The notes under the pieces: generated by a model
Seen by the model: the letters and a program-made list of their open reading frames with translations, nothing else
Databases searched by the model: none
Told to the model about the DNA's origin: nothing
Program-made: the position numbers and the translations under genes
From: Cyclaneusma minus
Taxonomy: Eukaryota; Ascomycota; Leotiomycetes; Marthamycetales; Marthamycetaceae
Length of the DNA: 64,000 nucleotides
Assembly (NCBI GenBank): GCA_037179335.1
Contig: JAKZHN010000005.1
Coordinates: 1,488,001-1,552,000, forward strand
Direction: 5' to 3'
In this document: one piece after another, positions 23,074 through 34,783 of the stretch
Layout of the letters: the number at the start of each line of letters is the position of its first letter
Numbering within the stretch: position 1 is the stretch's first letter

Positions 23074-25010
23074 ATGGTGGCAATTGCATCTCAGTCCGTT
23101 GTCGCGAGGACAAACGCGGAGAAGCCCCATGGCGCCATGGGACTGCTGAAGAATCCTTACGTCTTCATGACTTGCTGCTTCGCATCTTTGGGATGTAAGT
23201 TTCTGTTACTCCAACCTTGTCCTAGAACTATGCTGACCTACCCATTCAGGTATGATGGTACGTTCAGATCAGCCGAGCTACAAGACACTCAAGGAAGCTA
23301 TCACATTTTGGCATTGCCCCTAACAATATCTTTAGTATGGATACGATCAGGGTGTCATGAGTAGTATCCTCGTCATGGAGAACTTCGAAGCTCACTTTCC
23401 CACTCTTACGGGATCGACCATTCAGGGATGGCTCGTTGCTTCTCTGGAGCTCGGTGCCTGGGCTGGTGCTCTTATCAACGGTTTCCTTGCCGATGCCATT
23501 TCGAGAAAATACAGTATGCTGGTGGCTGTCTTGGTTTTCACTTTGGGCACTGGATTCCAAGTTGGTGCACAGAACCCGGCTATGCTTTTTGCTGGTCGTG
23601 TTATTGGAGGTATTGGCATCGGTATGTTCAGTATGGTCATTCCTCTGTACCAGGTATGTTGCCCATATTCTCTACCCTTCGCGATAACAGGGTTGGCAAT
23701 GAGTCGACCCTTTTTTTCACAATTTACAAGTATGTTAATTTCCATAGGCTGAAATTGCACCTCCTGAACTTCGTGGATCTCTCGTCTCGTTACAGCAACA
23801 GTCCATCACCATTGGGACTTGCATCGCTTTCTGGCTCGATTACGGATTTCATTTCATCGGCGGAGTCAGATGCAACCCCGAGGGCGTCGACGCATATGAC
23901 TCTGACGGGAATTTCTTGCCATCCACCGCGCATGGCCATACCTGTACTGGCGAGTCACCTGTCTCGTGGCGTGTTCCCCTTGCCATCCAGCTTATTCCAG
24001 CATGGATCCTCTTTTTCGGCATGTTCTTCCTGCCCTTCTCTCCTCGTTGGTTGATGATGAAGCACCGCGATGACGACTGCATTGCCGCACTTTCCAAGCT
24101 TCGCCGTCTCCCCGCTGCCGATCCCCTTCTCCGAGCCGAATATCTGGAAATCAAAGCTGCCGTGATGTTCGATGAGGAGACCGACGGCGAGCTGAAGAGC
24201 AACGGTGGCCGTCTTGGTTCATGGAAGCCCATGTTTAGCAGCAACATGGGCAAAAGGGTCGGCATTGGTTGCACTATCATGGTTCTGCAACAGTTCACTG
24301 GTATCAACGCCGTTCTCTACTACGCTCCCCAAATCTTCAAGAGTTTCGGCTTCGCTTCCGTCACAACTGATATTCTGGCGACTGGTGTTACCGGTGTTCT
24401 CCAAGTCATCTTCACCCTTCCCGCGGTTCTATTCCTGGATAGATTTGGGAGGAGAACCTTCTTGATCCTCGGAGCTGCCGGCATGGGTATCTGTCATATC
24501 ATAGTGGCTGGAATCGACGGCTCCTTCGAAAACAGTTGGCCAGAACACCTCGCCGGCGGCTGGGCCTCGATTGTCTTCATCTGGCTGTTCGCCGTCAACT
24601 TTGCCTACTCCTGGGGCCCCGTATCCTGGGTTCTGACGCAAGAGATCTTCCCCAACTCAATGCGATCCCGCGGTGTCGCCATAGTCGCCTCAGTCAACTG
24701 GCTGTTCAACTTCGTCATTGGCCTCGTGACGCGCGACATGATTGACAACATGAAGTACGGCACGTACATTTTCTTCGCGTGCTTCTGTATCATGGGCGTC
24801 TTCTTTGTCTGGTTCTGCGTGCCGGAGACTAAGGACAAAACCTTGGAGGAGCTGGATATCCACTTTGGCGCCAATGATAGCAGCATTGCTGCCGCGGACC
24901 GTGACCGCATGCAGAGGATTTACAGAGAGCTTGGTTTGGAAAATGTGGAGGTTCCAGAGGATATCGAGGAGAAGAAGAAGCACGTGGAGGAGGCCGAGGT
25001 CAAGGTGTAA
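23074..25010 (+). CDS. MFS sugar-type transporter
   Basis: Plasma-membrane sugar porter of the major facilitator superfamily (12 TM), probably a proton symporter; the substrate cannot be read from sequence. Motifs: YGYDQGVMSSILVM (TM1), GRVIGGIGIGMFSMVIPLYQ, PPELRGSLVSLQQ, QQFTGINAVLYYAPQIF (TM7), DRFGRRTFL, PVSWVLTQEIFPNSMRSRG and VPETKDKTLEELD. Four exons: 23074-23194, 23250-23257, 23336-23653, 23748-25010, about 569 residues. The second exon is only 8 nt (GTATGATG) and is needed to make LGCMMYGYDQG; without it the frame breaks before TM1. The N-terminal (ASQSVVARTNAEKPHG) and C-terminal tails are cytosolic. Confidence 0.9.
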
Positions 25011-25769
25011 TGCGATGCGCACATTTTGTGGAGGGTGGATTAATGATTAATGTCACAATGAATCTAGTACACGTAAAGAATATAGATAATAGTGCGGTTG
25101 GAAGGATTCAAGCTTATATAATAATTTGGACATCGAGTAACGCAGATTCAGGAGCGCTCACATTGTCCGTTGCGTGACGCCCTATGTATAAAGGATAGTC
25201 GAGGGCTGAAAGCATAATAGCATATCATAGGATAACCCGCTGCTCGACCTCTTCAAATAAATCCCTCGCGACTAAGTATCCCCAATAGAAGACTAGCTCA
25301 TTTGTGTCTCTCCAGGTGCCTAGGTAATTTGGGTGCTTCCAAGTGATTTGGATTTCTCCGAGTAATTGGGATTCCTCCGAGTCAGTTCCAAATAATTTCG
25401 ATTTGATCCGATTACTTAGATGTGTTCAGGAGTGCAGGTTATTGGGAATCTCTGAATCTACTTGGGTGTCCCCAGTTTAGGTGTCACAATTATCCAAAGG
25501 CCGCCCGCTATTTGACTATCTCTTCGCAGACAGAAATTTGGCGTCATCTTTAATGATTTCTATATACGGGGTCGATGTGGACGTCGGCAGGGCTTAAAAG
25601 ACGTGAATAGCGAACTAAGGAATATACGGACGGCCATCTGTGATCTCCGTGTCCAAGTTGTTTTGTCTCTCGTCATGTGTCTCCTCCACTTCCCCGAAAC
25701 ACATTCGCTTCATTCTCATCATTGAACGTAATCGCTTTCCACCATTTCACCCCCTCACAAACCACCTCC
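25011..25769. other. intergenic, convergent transporter / P450
   Basis: No gene. It contains 19-bp repeat units from 25321 (separate entry). The rest is AT-rich 3' flank. Confidence 0.55.
25321..25400. repeat. 19-bp degenerate tandem tract, 3-4 units
   Basis: TAGGTAATTTGGGTGCTTCC, AAGTGATTTGGATTTCTCC (25341), GAGTAATTGGGATTCCTCC (25360) and a weaker fourth unit. The phase and the AAGTNATTTGG..TCC shape match the arrays at 38.9-39.7 kb; scattered similar words continue to about 25480. Confidence 0.65.
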
Positions 25770-27802
25770 TTAATCCTCCAAAATGACCTGAATATTCCCT
25801 CTCCCTTTGGCGATGATTGGGAACCCCGAGTCTCCCACAACGTCAACATCCCTCCGATCCGATTTATACAACCTAGCCCCCTTTATCTCCCCATCTTCAA
25901 TCCTCACAAAGTTTCTCAAGAACGAAGCCAAAGCCATGTATACTTCTGCGTAAGCAAGCGGCATCGCGGCGCAATGTCGAGTACCTTTGGAAAACGGTGC
26001 AAGATGCCTGGTGCTTGCTTTGGGGATGCCTGGAGACGGTGTCTTGGTCCAGCGCTCGGGAAGGAAGGAGTCTGGAGATGGGAAGACGTCTGGGTTATAG
26101 TGCATGAGGACGTTGTGCATGCAGAGTTGTGTCTGTCAGGGTATAAGCGTGGGTTTGACGGGGATAGTAGCCAAGTAGGGGTGGAACTTACTCCAGGTGG
26201 GAAGGTATAGCCACTGCATTCAAGTGTCTCGTTGGGAGCAGAGCGCCCCAGTCTGAACGAGACGCCACAAGTCAATCTCATTGTCTCATTCACGGTTCCT
26301 GTCTGTAAGAAACAAGTTGATTAGATCTTGCAATACGTGTTTGGTTTCAAGGCGGGTAGTCTCACCAAGTATGGCAGCTTTTCAAGCTGGGTGTAAGTAA
26401 GTTTCGACAGGTTTGGTATAGCTTCTTCGAGCTCCGCCATCAGAATTTTGAGACGATCAGGATCTAGAAAGAGGTACAGGAGGGCGTTGGCAAGTGTGGT
26501 GGCGGTTGTAGCTGTTCCTGCAGACAGCAGGAGCTGGCCTTCTTGAGCCAGGCGCGAAACCGATTTTTCCGACTCAGGCATTTTGCTGTTGAGGATTTCA
26601 TGGAAGATGGTGCGGTGCTTCATGTCCGTGTGGGAGCCTTCCTTCTTGTTCTCTTTAATGATCCGACGAATATTCTCTTTGGAATGCTGTTTGAGCTGGT
26701 CAGTATGCAAATATCTAAGCTTCAATAATATTTTCCACTGATCTCGGCAATTCGGGTATCATACGAGTCGGGTGTAAAATGTGAAAATCAATACTCACGT
26801 TCTGCATCCAAGAAAGTGTCGCTCCCCCAGGCCCAACCATATATACAGCAAGCCACGTCGGAAGCATTTGAAAAAACGCCACGGTCCAATGCCAATGAAT
26901 CCCGAGATGGACATTCTTGATAATGGCGTCCGTCGACTCCATAATTACCGCATTAAATCCGGGCTTCTCGAGATAGGCTTCGTTGTAGCCAAAGCAGTAC
27001 TGATTAATGATATCGCTGGTGAGCGCAGTAAAAGCAGCTCTTAACGGGACCGGATTGCCGGCCTTCTTGTAGTTCCGCATGACAGCGAAGAGCTTTGTAA
27101 GCATCTCGTTGATTAGATCTTCCAGAATGCGGATTTGAGAAGGCGCAAAAAAGGGGTTCAGGGCCGCTCTCCGTGAGCGGTGGAGATAGTGGTCCTGCGA
27201 CACTGCGGGTTAGTCATCTCTCAGATATAGGGGTTCTGCATCCGGATTACGGTAGCGCCGAAAGTGCTCTCATCGATCATGACTGCCTTATTCCTGTATC
27301 CAGTTAGCTGATGACGAGCAGGATGGCTATAAAAATATGTAATTTACCAAGCTGGGGTCTTGTTGCGAATATGAGGCGAATTTGCAAATAAGACGTCGTA
27401 GAAATCCGGATTACTGATATGGACTTCATTGGGGCGGATACGCACGACCGGTCCTGTATGAGTAAGGCCCTGTTAGCAAATAGCATGTATAGTAGTCATA
27501 TCTAGCCTGCCCTTGGCCTTGAGCTTGAGTAGCTGGAGTTATGCAAGCTAGGTACTAGGTAGTGGAAACCCACCATATTTTTCATGCATTTCTTTGATCT
27601 TCCACATGTATTGCCCTTGGTATGGGAAGACATCGTAGTAGATAGTATACCAGTCCGTCAGACCAGCAAGTTTGGGACCAGGGTACTTGGCATAAGGGCT
27701 GAGAACCAGTCGCTGAAAACCTAGTCCAATGAGATAGAAGGAGGTGCAAGCTACAAAGATGACGAGGAGGACTCTGGCATCTTCGCTATTGAGGATAGCC
27801 AT
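25770..27802 (-). CDS. cytochrome P450 monooxygenase
   Basis: Membrane-anchored haem-thiolate oxygenase. Seven exons, all phases consistent: 27574-27802, 27348-27453, 27251-27293, 26799-27194, 26366-26695, 26192-26302, 25770-26132, giving about 525 residues, a normal length. N-terminal anchor VLLVIFVACTSFYLIGLGF, then YPGPKLAGLTDWY, RIRPNEVHISNPDFYD, DHYLHRSRRAALNPFF, I-helix SAGTATTATTLAN, ExxR as ETMR, FLPERW and the haem loop FSKGTRHC. It resembles fungal P450s annotated near trichodiene oxygenase, but substrate and CYP family are not decidable here. The residues after the haem Cys are AAMPLA instead of the usual LG-(I/M)-xLA. No neighbouring biosynthetic backbone gene is present. Confidence 0.92.
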
Positions 27803-29062
27803 GATAAAGAGATACAGTTGATGAAAGATGGCACTAGTTGCCCCTGGGTTTCGTCTTTCGAAAAAAGGAATCGAGGCATTTTGAGAGAAGAGAGCAAATG
27901 GGCAGATGTCTTTATATATCAAGGGGCTGTGTGATCGACCACACTCAGTTGAATAACAAGGGGGTCGATCTACCGGCAGCTGAGGAGTCATAGCTAACTG
28001 TCACAAGATTGGGTACTGATGAGGCTCAAGACCACTGGGTATACCAATCAAGCTTGCCGGAGGCGTTTCAACTTTAGCGACTGCGCCCTTCGAGAGGGGT
28101 AATACATGTAAACGAAAACGACGGACCAATGTCGCGGCCTGTCGCCATCGATTGGCAATGAGCGGCGTCGCCAAGAAACTTCTCGACCCCCTAAGTTGAC
28201 TGTTAACATGTGTTTCTGGAATGACAAATCGTATTCCCAGACGGTCATCAATGGCTCAACCCAATACGGGCTACTAGAAACCCCCTAGTTCTCAATCTGC
28301 TCGCAGGTAGTGTAACGAGGGACATTGCAACCACAGTACTCAACAGCCTCGGCTGAGATAGTTTTGCCTTACCGGACGGACCCCACACAAAGATGACACG
28401 CTTCCCCAGTTCTCATATGGTGGAGAAAACCCAGCTCCGGTACATCTTATCTGGAAATGGGCAAACAATACGGAGAACTCAAATCTCCGCGGTCAACATG
28501 TCCCATGCAAGCGATGCCAGGTATACATCATCACGCAGAGTGTCCAGAGAGGCGTATGCAGATAACAAATGCTGCTACTTGCAGAAGGTACTGCTCGTAT
28601 CGCTCATTCGAAGGGCGCCATCTCAGCTCTCTTCAGAGGTGCGTTGGATTTGTGAGATCCGACTCTATTCCAGGAAGATGTGACTGAGCCAAGGCCCGAA
28701 AGGCGTATTGACGCCGCCGACCGAGGAATTGCAGGTCATTCGGGAGAGCATTGCCCTTGATTGCTGGAGCACTGATCAGTGGACCAATTGATCTGCTCCA
28801 TGAAAGCCTATCGAGTCGTATAATGTGTGGACTGGATTGTCGAATGTCGTTCTCCTACATGTACATGTAGGTAGACTGCCAAGTGCGCTAATGGACGTTA
28901 GCGCCATCGTTAGCGTGCTTACCCCACGGGTGCTTCCGAGCCACATGGTGGGCCATCATCAAACTCTGACAAGACTTCAACGCGTTCCAAAGAGTCAACA
29001 ACTGTCAATAAAGCCATTGTGAATCATCTGCCGCCTCATCTCCTTGTCCTCGATCCGCAGAA
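27803..29062. promoter_or_regulatory. divergent upstream region of the P450 and DAD1
   Basis: About 1.26 kb with no supportable gene. A perfect 18-bp palindrome (separate entry) lies about 190 bp upstream of DAD1. No other element is seen. Confidence 0.45.
28854..28871. repeat. perfect 18-bp palindrome
   Basis: CCTACATGTACATGTAGG equals its own reverse complement. ACATGTAGGTAGGT-like words recur near 42660. Possible protein-binding site; not demonstrated. Confidence 0.8.
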
Positions 29063-29551
29063 ATGGCCTCCAGCCAGCCTTCCAGAAGTCTGCTCCAATC
29101 CTCTGCCCACGGAGCTTCCAATGCCGAAGGAAAGTCGTTTTTCGAACAGCAGCGCGAAGCTCTGTTGGGGGAGATTGCTATCGTGAGTACTTCAACTTAA
29201 TTTTCTACAAGCTTCGTGGATTGAGCTGATGACTGTGGCTGGTTGTATAGAGCTTCGAGCATGTCTTGGCCAATATCAATAAGTTGAATCGATCGATGGA
29301 GGGCGTTATTGAGGTACGAGAAGAGAAGCATTGGGGCGTGTGCATTACCATTTGTGCGGACTTGCTGACGCTGTTTTGCATCGCAGGTTGGGAATGAGTT
29401 CAGCTCGGTCGAAGCTCTGTGGTCGCAATTCGAGAATGTCATGGCTAAGGAACCGGAGACCGAGAGACCCGCCGAAGACGGAGAACAAGAGCCAGCCGAA
29501 GAAGACACCCAGGCGGAGGCCCTCGCAGACCGAACGAGAGGAGGACGATGA
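29063..29551 (+). CDS. DAD1: DASH complex subunit Dad1
   Basis: Small kinetochore protein of the DASH/Dam1 ring that couples kinetochores to microtubules in mitosis. Three exons 29063-29182, 29251-29313, 29387-29551 (introns 68 and 73 nt, GTGAGT and GTACGA donors) join in frame to 115 residues. The core FFEQQREALLGEIAISFEHVL, NINKLNRSMEGVIEVGNEF and VEALWSQFENVM is the diagnostic Dad1 helix-pair region. The C-terminus is acidic and disordered (EQEPAEEDTQAEAL). No single reading frame shows the full protein, so it is easily missed. Confidence 0.93.
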
Positions 29552-29974
29552 TACAGAAAAGCACTTATGACCTTACGATTCATGCCTCATTCTATCTACT
29601 ACAAGCGTTGGCGTTGGGGGCATTCAACATGGATCCGAGTAAGCAGGCACATCTTCCCGCATAGAAGTCGAAGACCGATATGTATTGACTGGGCTGTGCA
29701 GTACATACAATACAACATGAAGGGTACGCTACAAAAGATATCAAACAATACTCTGACTCTCCTGGAGCTGGAGCGCTGGTTCAGATGCAACGAAAGACGA
29801 AACCAATTCCATTAGCCCCTCCGAACCATCCAGATTGTTACTGCTCGCCCAAAAGCATCCTCTCATGACGCGATCCCACCCAAATCCCCAGCAAGCGCAA
29901 GACTCCGAAATATGCAATCGTGTTTCAATGCGAAGTTCGTTCGTGGTAAGTCGTGAAGGGGGACATGCAAGCCG
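29552..29974. other. intergenic, convergent DAD1 / RHO4
   Basis: 3' flanks only; nothing else seen. Confidence 0.5.
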
Positions 29975-30937
29975 TTAGAGCATCTTACAGCTCCGCTTCT
30001 TCTTTTTGGGCGCGCCCCGGCGGATGGGCTGTACTTGGCTTCCTTGGTAACCTTGGTAGCCCTGTTGCTTAGAGTTGCCGCTGGCTTGAACGGGTTGGGC
30101 GGTGCTTGGGTCGGCGTCAACTACAATATTGATGGCTTGGTCGAATATCTCGTCGACACCGATCAGCTCCTTGCTACTGCATTCCATGTACTGGGCGCCC
30201 ATCTTCTGCGCAACCTCCATTCCCTGCTCCGGCGTGACTGGGGTGAGACCTTGGGTCTTCAACAAGTCGATGCAGGTCTTCTTGTGTCGCAGATCGGATT
30301 TCAGGCCACACAGGATCAGAGGTTGCCAAGGGCAAAAGTGAACAACCTCGGGGTACCACTGGGATCGAGTTAGTCGGTGTCTTGGGTGAAAGCTGAGTAC
30401 ATCCAATTACCTTGTCCATAATGTTGTCAAGCGAGTTAGGGCAGTCGATGGCGAAACACACGAGTAGCAGGTCGGTCTCAGGGTATGAAAGTGGGCGTAG
30501 TCGGTCATATTCTTCCTGTCCTGCAGTATCCCACAAGGCCAATTCGATGGTCTTGCCGCTGGCTTTGTGGATTGGGGTTGTGATGTAGTTCTCGAAGACG
30601 GTAGGGACATATTTCTAAAACAATCGGTCAGCCATCCAGGTCACCAAGGCGCAGCAAGTTTCCGGCCTACCTCGGGAAAGGTGCGTTGACTGTAGCTCAT
30701 GAGCAGACATGTCTTGCCGCATCCGCCGTCACCAACGACAACAATCTTCTTGGACCAGGCAGGAACTTCGGTGCCGGTGGTCGCCATGGATTCTCGACTG
30801 TTTAAACCGCTGCTCACAGTGCTGACGGTGCCTTCGCTGGACCTGGAGGTTTCCTGGCGGCTTTCTCGTCGCGTGTGTCTTCTTTGAGGAATGTAGCTGG
30901 AGTCGGAGGTAGCTGGCTGGCCGTAGTATCCCGCCAT
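29975..30937 (-). CDS. RHO4: Rho-family GTPase, Rho4 type
   Basis: Membrane-attached small GTPase; Rho4 in filamentous fungi acts in septation and actin-ring assembly. Exons 30671-30937, 30411-30614, 29975-30358 (introns 56 and 52 nt) give 284 residues. G-box motifs: GDGGCGKTCLL (P-loop), PTVFENY effector region, WDTAGQEEYDRLRPLSYP, LKSD in place of TKxD, and ECSSKE. The protein ends in a polybasic stretch and the CaaX box CKML (Leu end predicts geranylgeranylation). The roughly 60-residue Ser/Arg-rich N-terminal extension and the LKTQGLTPVTPEQG insert point to Rho4 rather than Rho1-3 or Cdc42. Confidence 0.93.
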
Positions 30938-31575
30938 GCTGTTGACAAAGAAAGCCGGGTGTGAAGCAGAGTAAGTGTGCAACTAGGCAAATTTAAGGAT
31001 GATTGCCAGGGAGAGATACGTGTCGACGTAAGAGCTGCTCGAAGTGGATGCACGTAGTAAGTACTGGGAGCGGTGGAGGGATTGTCCTTGGCTGAGGATC
31101 TATGGACACGGAGCGGCGATAAACACGTTGTGGCTGCCCCGGCAACAAGTTGGGGGCCGTCAAGGATTGATAGGTATATGTAGTGTCTGGTGACGTGTGT
31201 GTGGAGAAGGTTCCCAATCACAAGCAAGATATTTCTCAATGACCTCAATTGCTTCTTAGCGGTTTCTAGTGGTTTGAGTCCAAATTATAAACGCTGTATC
31301 GGATTATTTATTACCTTATTTCCTAGGATATATGACAATTTATCCAGACGATCCAGGGACATGCTCTCAGTTGATGCTCCAGCGGCCGTTTCTCGAAGCA
31401 CGGACCGTCACAGCCACAAGCCCCAGCGTCTCAGCCATGCTGGACCGTGCGCCTTCCTACCGCCGCCATGGGTTCGACCTAGATGGATGACATCGAAAGG
31501 GCTCCTGAGCATTAAAGCCAACGACTGATCCTCGCCAGCCGCCATTGTCTGCCGCCATTCGCACCGGATGACTCG
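30938..31575. promoter_or_regulatory. divergent upstream region of RHO4 and the phosphatase gene
   Basis: About 640 bp between two divergent starts. No gene or specific element is identified. Confidence 0.4.
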
Positions 31576-33688
31576 ATGTGTCCGCCTTCGAATGGCTCGG
31601 GGGAGGAGCTGGAGAAATTCCCTGACGCTACTGCCCCACCAGTACCAACATCGATAGCAATCTCTGTTCCTGGAGATGTGCCCGACGCGGGGCTGAGAAG
31701 CCTGGATCACTGTACGTCGAGATGCTTTAGTCTTCTCTGCAACTCTGCCGGCGCAGGAGATGAGATGCCCCCGCTGTCGTTGATGGATGCTGACATGTGC
31801 TCTGTCGAATTGCAGACAAGCGACGACTCCCACCATGGAGGTACAAGTTGCGCCAGCGACTGCTGCCCATCATCCGATGGGAGACGCCCTATCTGGCGTG
31901 GATGCAGGAGAAGATGCGGACTCCAGCTCTTGATTCCTATTTCGCTATTACAGCCAACCTGGGCACCCATACCTTCTTCATGATATTCCTCCCCATTTTG
32001 TTCTGGTGCGGCCATACGTCTTTGGGCAGGGGGTAGGCACACAACCCCCGATCGCTGGAGATATAAGAGCTCACATCATAGTAGGATGGTTCATATATTG
32101 GCGACGGGCGTCTTCTTTACCGGCTTCCTCAAGGACATGCTCTCCCTCCCGCGGCCCCTATCCCCGCCCCTACATCGCATTACCATGTCCGGCTCTGCAG
32201 CATTGGAATACGGCTTCCCGTCGACTCATTCAGCCAATGCTGTTTCAGTTGCCGTCTATACTTTGTTTTCCTTGCATTCGCCGGATTGTACCTTGCAGTC
32301 GACGACTCGCCTGATACTAGAAAGCCTGTCATATTTCTATGCCTTCTCCATTGTGCTTGGGCGTCTCTACTGTGGAATGCACGGCTTTTTTGATGTTATA
32401 GTAGGAAGTATTATGGGAGCGTTGGTATGCTATTTTGCTCTAAATCCGTTACCGTCTCTGCCAACCCCTTTTGGCTTTTACAGACCAGGGGCCCCCTTTT
32501 CCTACGGACGTCTAGGTCACATGCGACGTAGTACTGACACTTCCACTAGCTTTCTGTCATCGAATGCGTTTATGGAGCCGCAATTGACAAATTCCTTCAC
32601 AGCGGCAGTTGGGTTGTACAAGCCACAGTAGCTGCGGCAATCATCGTCTTGATTCGCATCCACCCGGAACCAGCCGACGATTGTCCCTGCTTTGACGATA
32701 GCGTTGCATTTGCAGGCGTGATGATCGGCCTTGAACTTGGCAGTTGGCATTATGCCTCAGGGGAATGGGGATGGGATGATCCCGTACCAGCAACCGTGCC
32801 TTTCGACCTGGCTCACTTGGGCTGGACGGTCGTCATCCTGCGAATAGTGTTTGGCGTATTGACCATATTTTCATGGCGAGAGATCATGAAGCCGACCTTG
32901 CTGAAGTCTCTTCCGCACGTGTTCCGAGTTATTGACGATTTCGGCCTAATCCTGCCGCGGAAGTTCTTCATGCCCGCATCCGAGTACAAGAAGATTCCCT
33001 CGCAACTCAAGGTCGATAATGTGATGCCAAACGTTTCGGACCTACCTCAGCTCCTCACAACCATTCGCCACCCAGGACGTGGCCGTGCTGTCTCCATCGG
33101 ACCTCAATCAGTGGCTGATGCGTATGAGACCATGGCTTACCGGGAAAGGAGACGACATGAGAGCTTGAAGGGCCAGGCTCGTCCTGACCTCAATGCCATC
33201 GGACGATCGGTCAGTGAGAACGATCAATCTCCTGGTTTCGTGCCGGGCGGCAAAGAAAACAACGCGTGCCATGTTTCTGGGGCCTCGCCTCTTGTCCAAC
33301 CCTCCAGTATGCTGGGGAACATGGTACCATCTCAGTCCAAAGTCGGTGCTTACGAGCAGATGATGGGAACGGGAGAAGTGCTGGTCACTCCCACAACTCC
33401 ACCACAAGAATCTTACAACGGCGCTACCGAAGGCTTCCCTGACCTCGATATGCGACTTCAAACACAGATGGAAGACCGTGAAATGTTCTCCCGCCTAGAA
33501 AAGCCACGTGTGCGCTATGATGTCGAGGTTGTGACGAAGCTTGTAGTATACGCTGGTATGTATCGTGTTCCCTTTTGACGAGACAAGTCTAATTTGATTT
33601 AGGAATCGCATGGCTAGCGGTAGAGGTCAACCCAATGGTGTTTGAAATCGTTGGTTTGGGAATGGGTGGGTACATGGCAACTCGTTGA
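31576..33688 (+). CDS. LCB3: sphingoid long-chain-base 1-phosphate phosphatase, Lcb3/Ysr3 type
   Basis: ER membrane PAP2-type phosphatase that dephosphorylates dihydrosphingosine/phytosphingosine 1-phosphate. Five exons: 31576-31711, 31816-32032, 32085-32424, 32550-33555, 33603-33688, total 594 residues. Catalytic motifs: KDMLSLPRP (KxxxxxxRP), YGFPSTHSANA (PSGH-like PSTH), and GRLYCGMHGFFDVIVGS (SRxxxxxH-like). VHPEPADDCPCFDD-like IHPEPADDCPCFDDSVAF is specific to this subfamily. Several hydrophobic spans flank the motifs, and a Ser-rich cytosolic region (about 400-520) precedes the last membrane segment (KLVVYAGIAWLAVEVN). Splicing is needed to recover LLSVIECVYGAAID after TM. The start ATG precedes an acidic, Pro-rich leader. 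Confidence 0.9.
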
Positions 33689-34234
33689 GCGGCGTTGGAC
33701 AAGCTCATTGTCTATATTTATGTTTCGATGACTGTGGCTGTAGGGTTCTGGAGTCCTTATTCCCATAGTATATTTTGCTCGAGGCTCGTGTCACCCGATC
33801 TCGCAGTGACACACGACGGAGCTTGACCACGTGGCGGTTGGCAGCTTTATTTTGGGAGGTTTGCACGACTCGGCGTTGGCCAGTGATGGGACTGATGGTT
33901 TTTATTCTTGTTTTGGGGGTGTATTGCTTCTTGACACTGCGTCTGCGAGACGGCAAGATGCTTCCGGAGCCTTTTCCACGCCGAGCCTGAAAGGGGTCTT
34001 TAGGGCTGCATGAATGCAGTATGGCATGGTGCTGGCAGTTTGTGGCCAGGGATGCGTGGCATTTTGTCCCGCAGCAAGTGGTGTCCTGTACTTATTGCTT
34101 ACTTAGATGTCAAGGGTCTTTCCATCGAAGCCTCGACCTAATAGTATCAAAGTGGACCAGGAGCTATATCGGTCTCCTGCACCAGATCCGTCTCGAATTT
34201 GTTCATATGGAATATGACTGGTCATGGTGCATTC
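33689..34234. other. intergenic, convergent
   Basis: 3' flanks of the phosphatase and CYP10. Short frames only; nothing supportable. Confidence 0.5.
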
Positions 34235-34783
34235 TCAGCCAGCCAGAGGGTTCGCATGGATCGTGACGTTCCGGACCTTGACTTCCTGCTGTGGCCGGTA
34301 TTTCTTATCCACCGGCACCTCCTCGATCTTCTTCAGGGTAGCCAAGCTCTCGTCGCCCAGCAAGTGGCCAAACACGGTATTCTGGCCGTCCAGATGCGGG
34401 GCCTTGTCGAAGCAGATGAAGAACTGGCTTCCGTTGGTTGCAGGGCCCTTGTTTGCCATACTCACGATGCCGCGCGCATTGTGGCGCAGGTGAGGGCGGA
34501 TCTCATCTTCGAAGGGGGCCTGCCAGATGGAGGAGCCGCCTTTGGGCTGCGAAGGAGGTGCGCCGGCTTGGGCTATGAAGGCGGGGATGAGGCGGTGGAA
34601 GGGGGAGTCGTCGTAGTAGCCGGATGCGCAGAGGGCGAGGAAGTTCTGAGGTGTCCGTCAGCACGGATGGTTCGAGGGATTGTTTTGTCGAGCGGTTTTG
34701 CATACCTCGGCGGTCTTGGGCACGCTCTCGCAGAAGACCTCGATCTTGATGTCGCCCAGGTTGGTGTGGAGGGTTACGGACAT
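34235..34783 (-). CDS. CYP10: cyclophilin-type peptidyl-prolyl isomerase, PPIL3/CYP10
   Basis: Small single-domain cyclophilin, the PPIL3 class associated with spliceosomes in other eukaryotes. Exons 34706-34783 and 34235-34645 join across a 60-nt intron to 162 residues, the class size. MSVTLHTNLGDIKIEVFCE is the typical start. Active-site region: FHRLIPAFIAQAG (FHR kept; the usual FMIQGG has diverged to FIAQAG), then GSQFFICF and HLDGQNTVFGHLL. The FIAQAG change could affect isomerase activity. Ends in IHANPLAG. Confidence 0.92.

Noticed and set aside
23074..27802. Secondary-metabolite cluster suggested by MFS transporter next to a P450
   Set aside because: No backbone enzyme or regulator nearby, and both sides are housekeeping genes.
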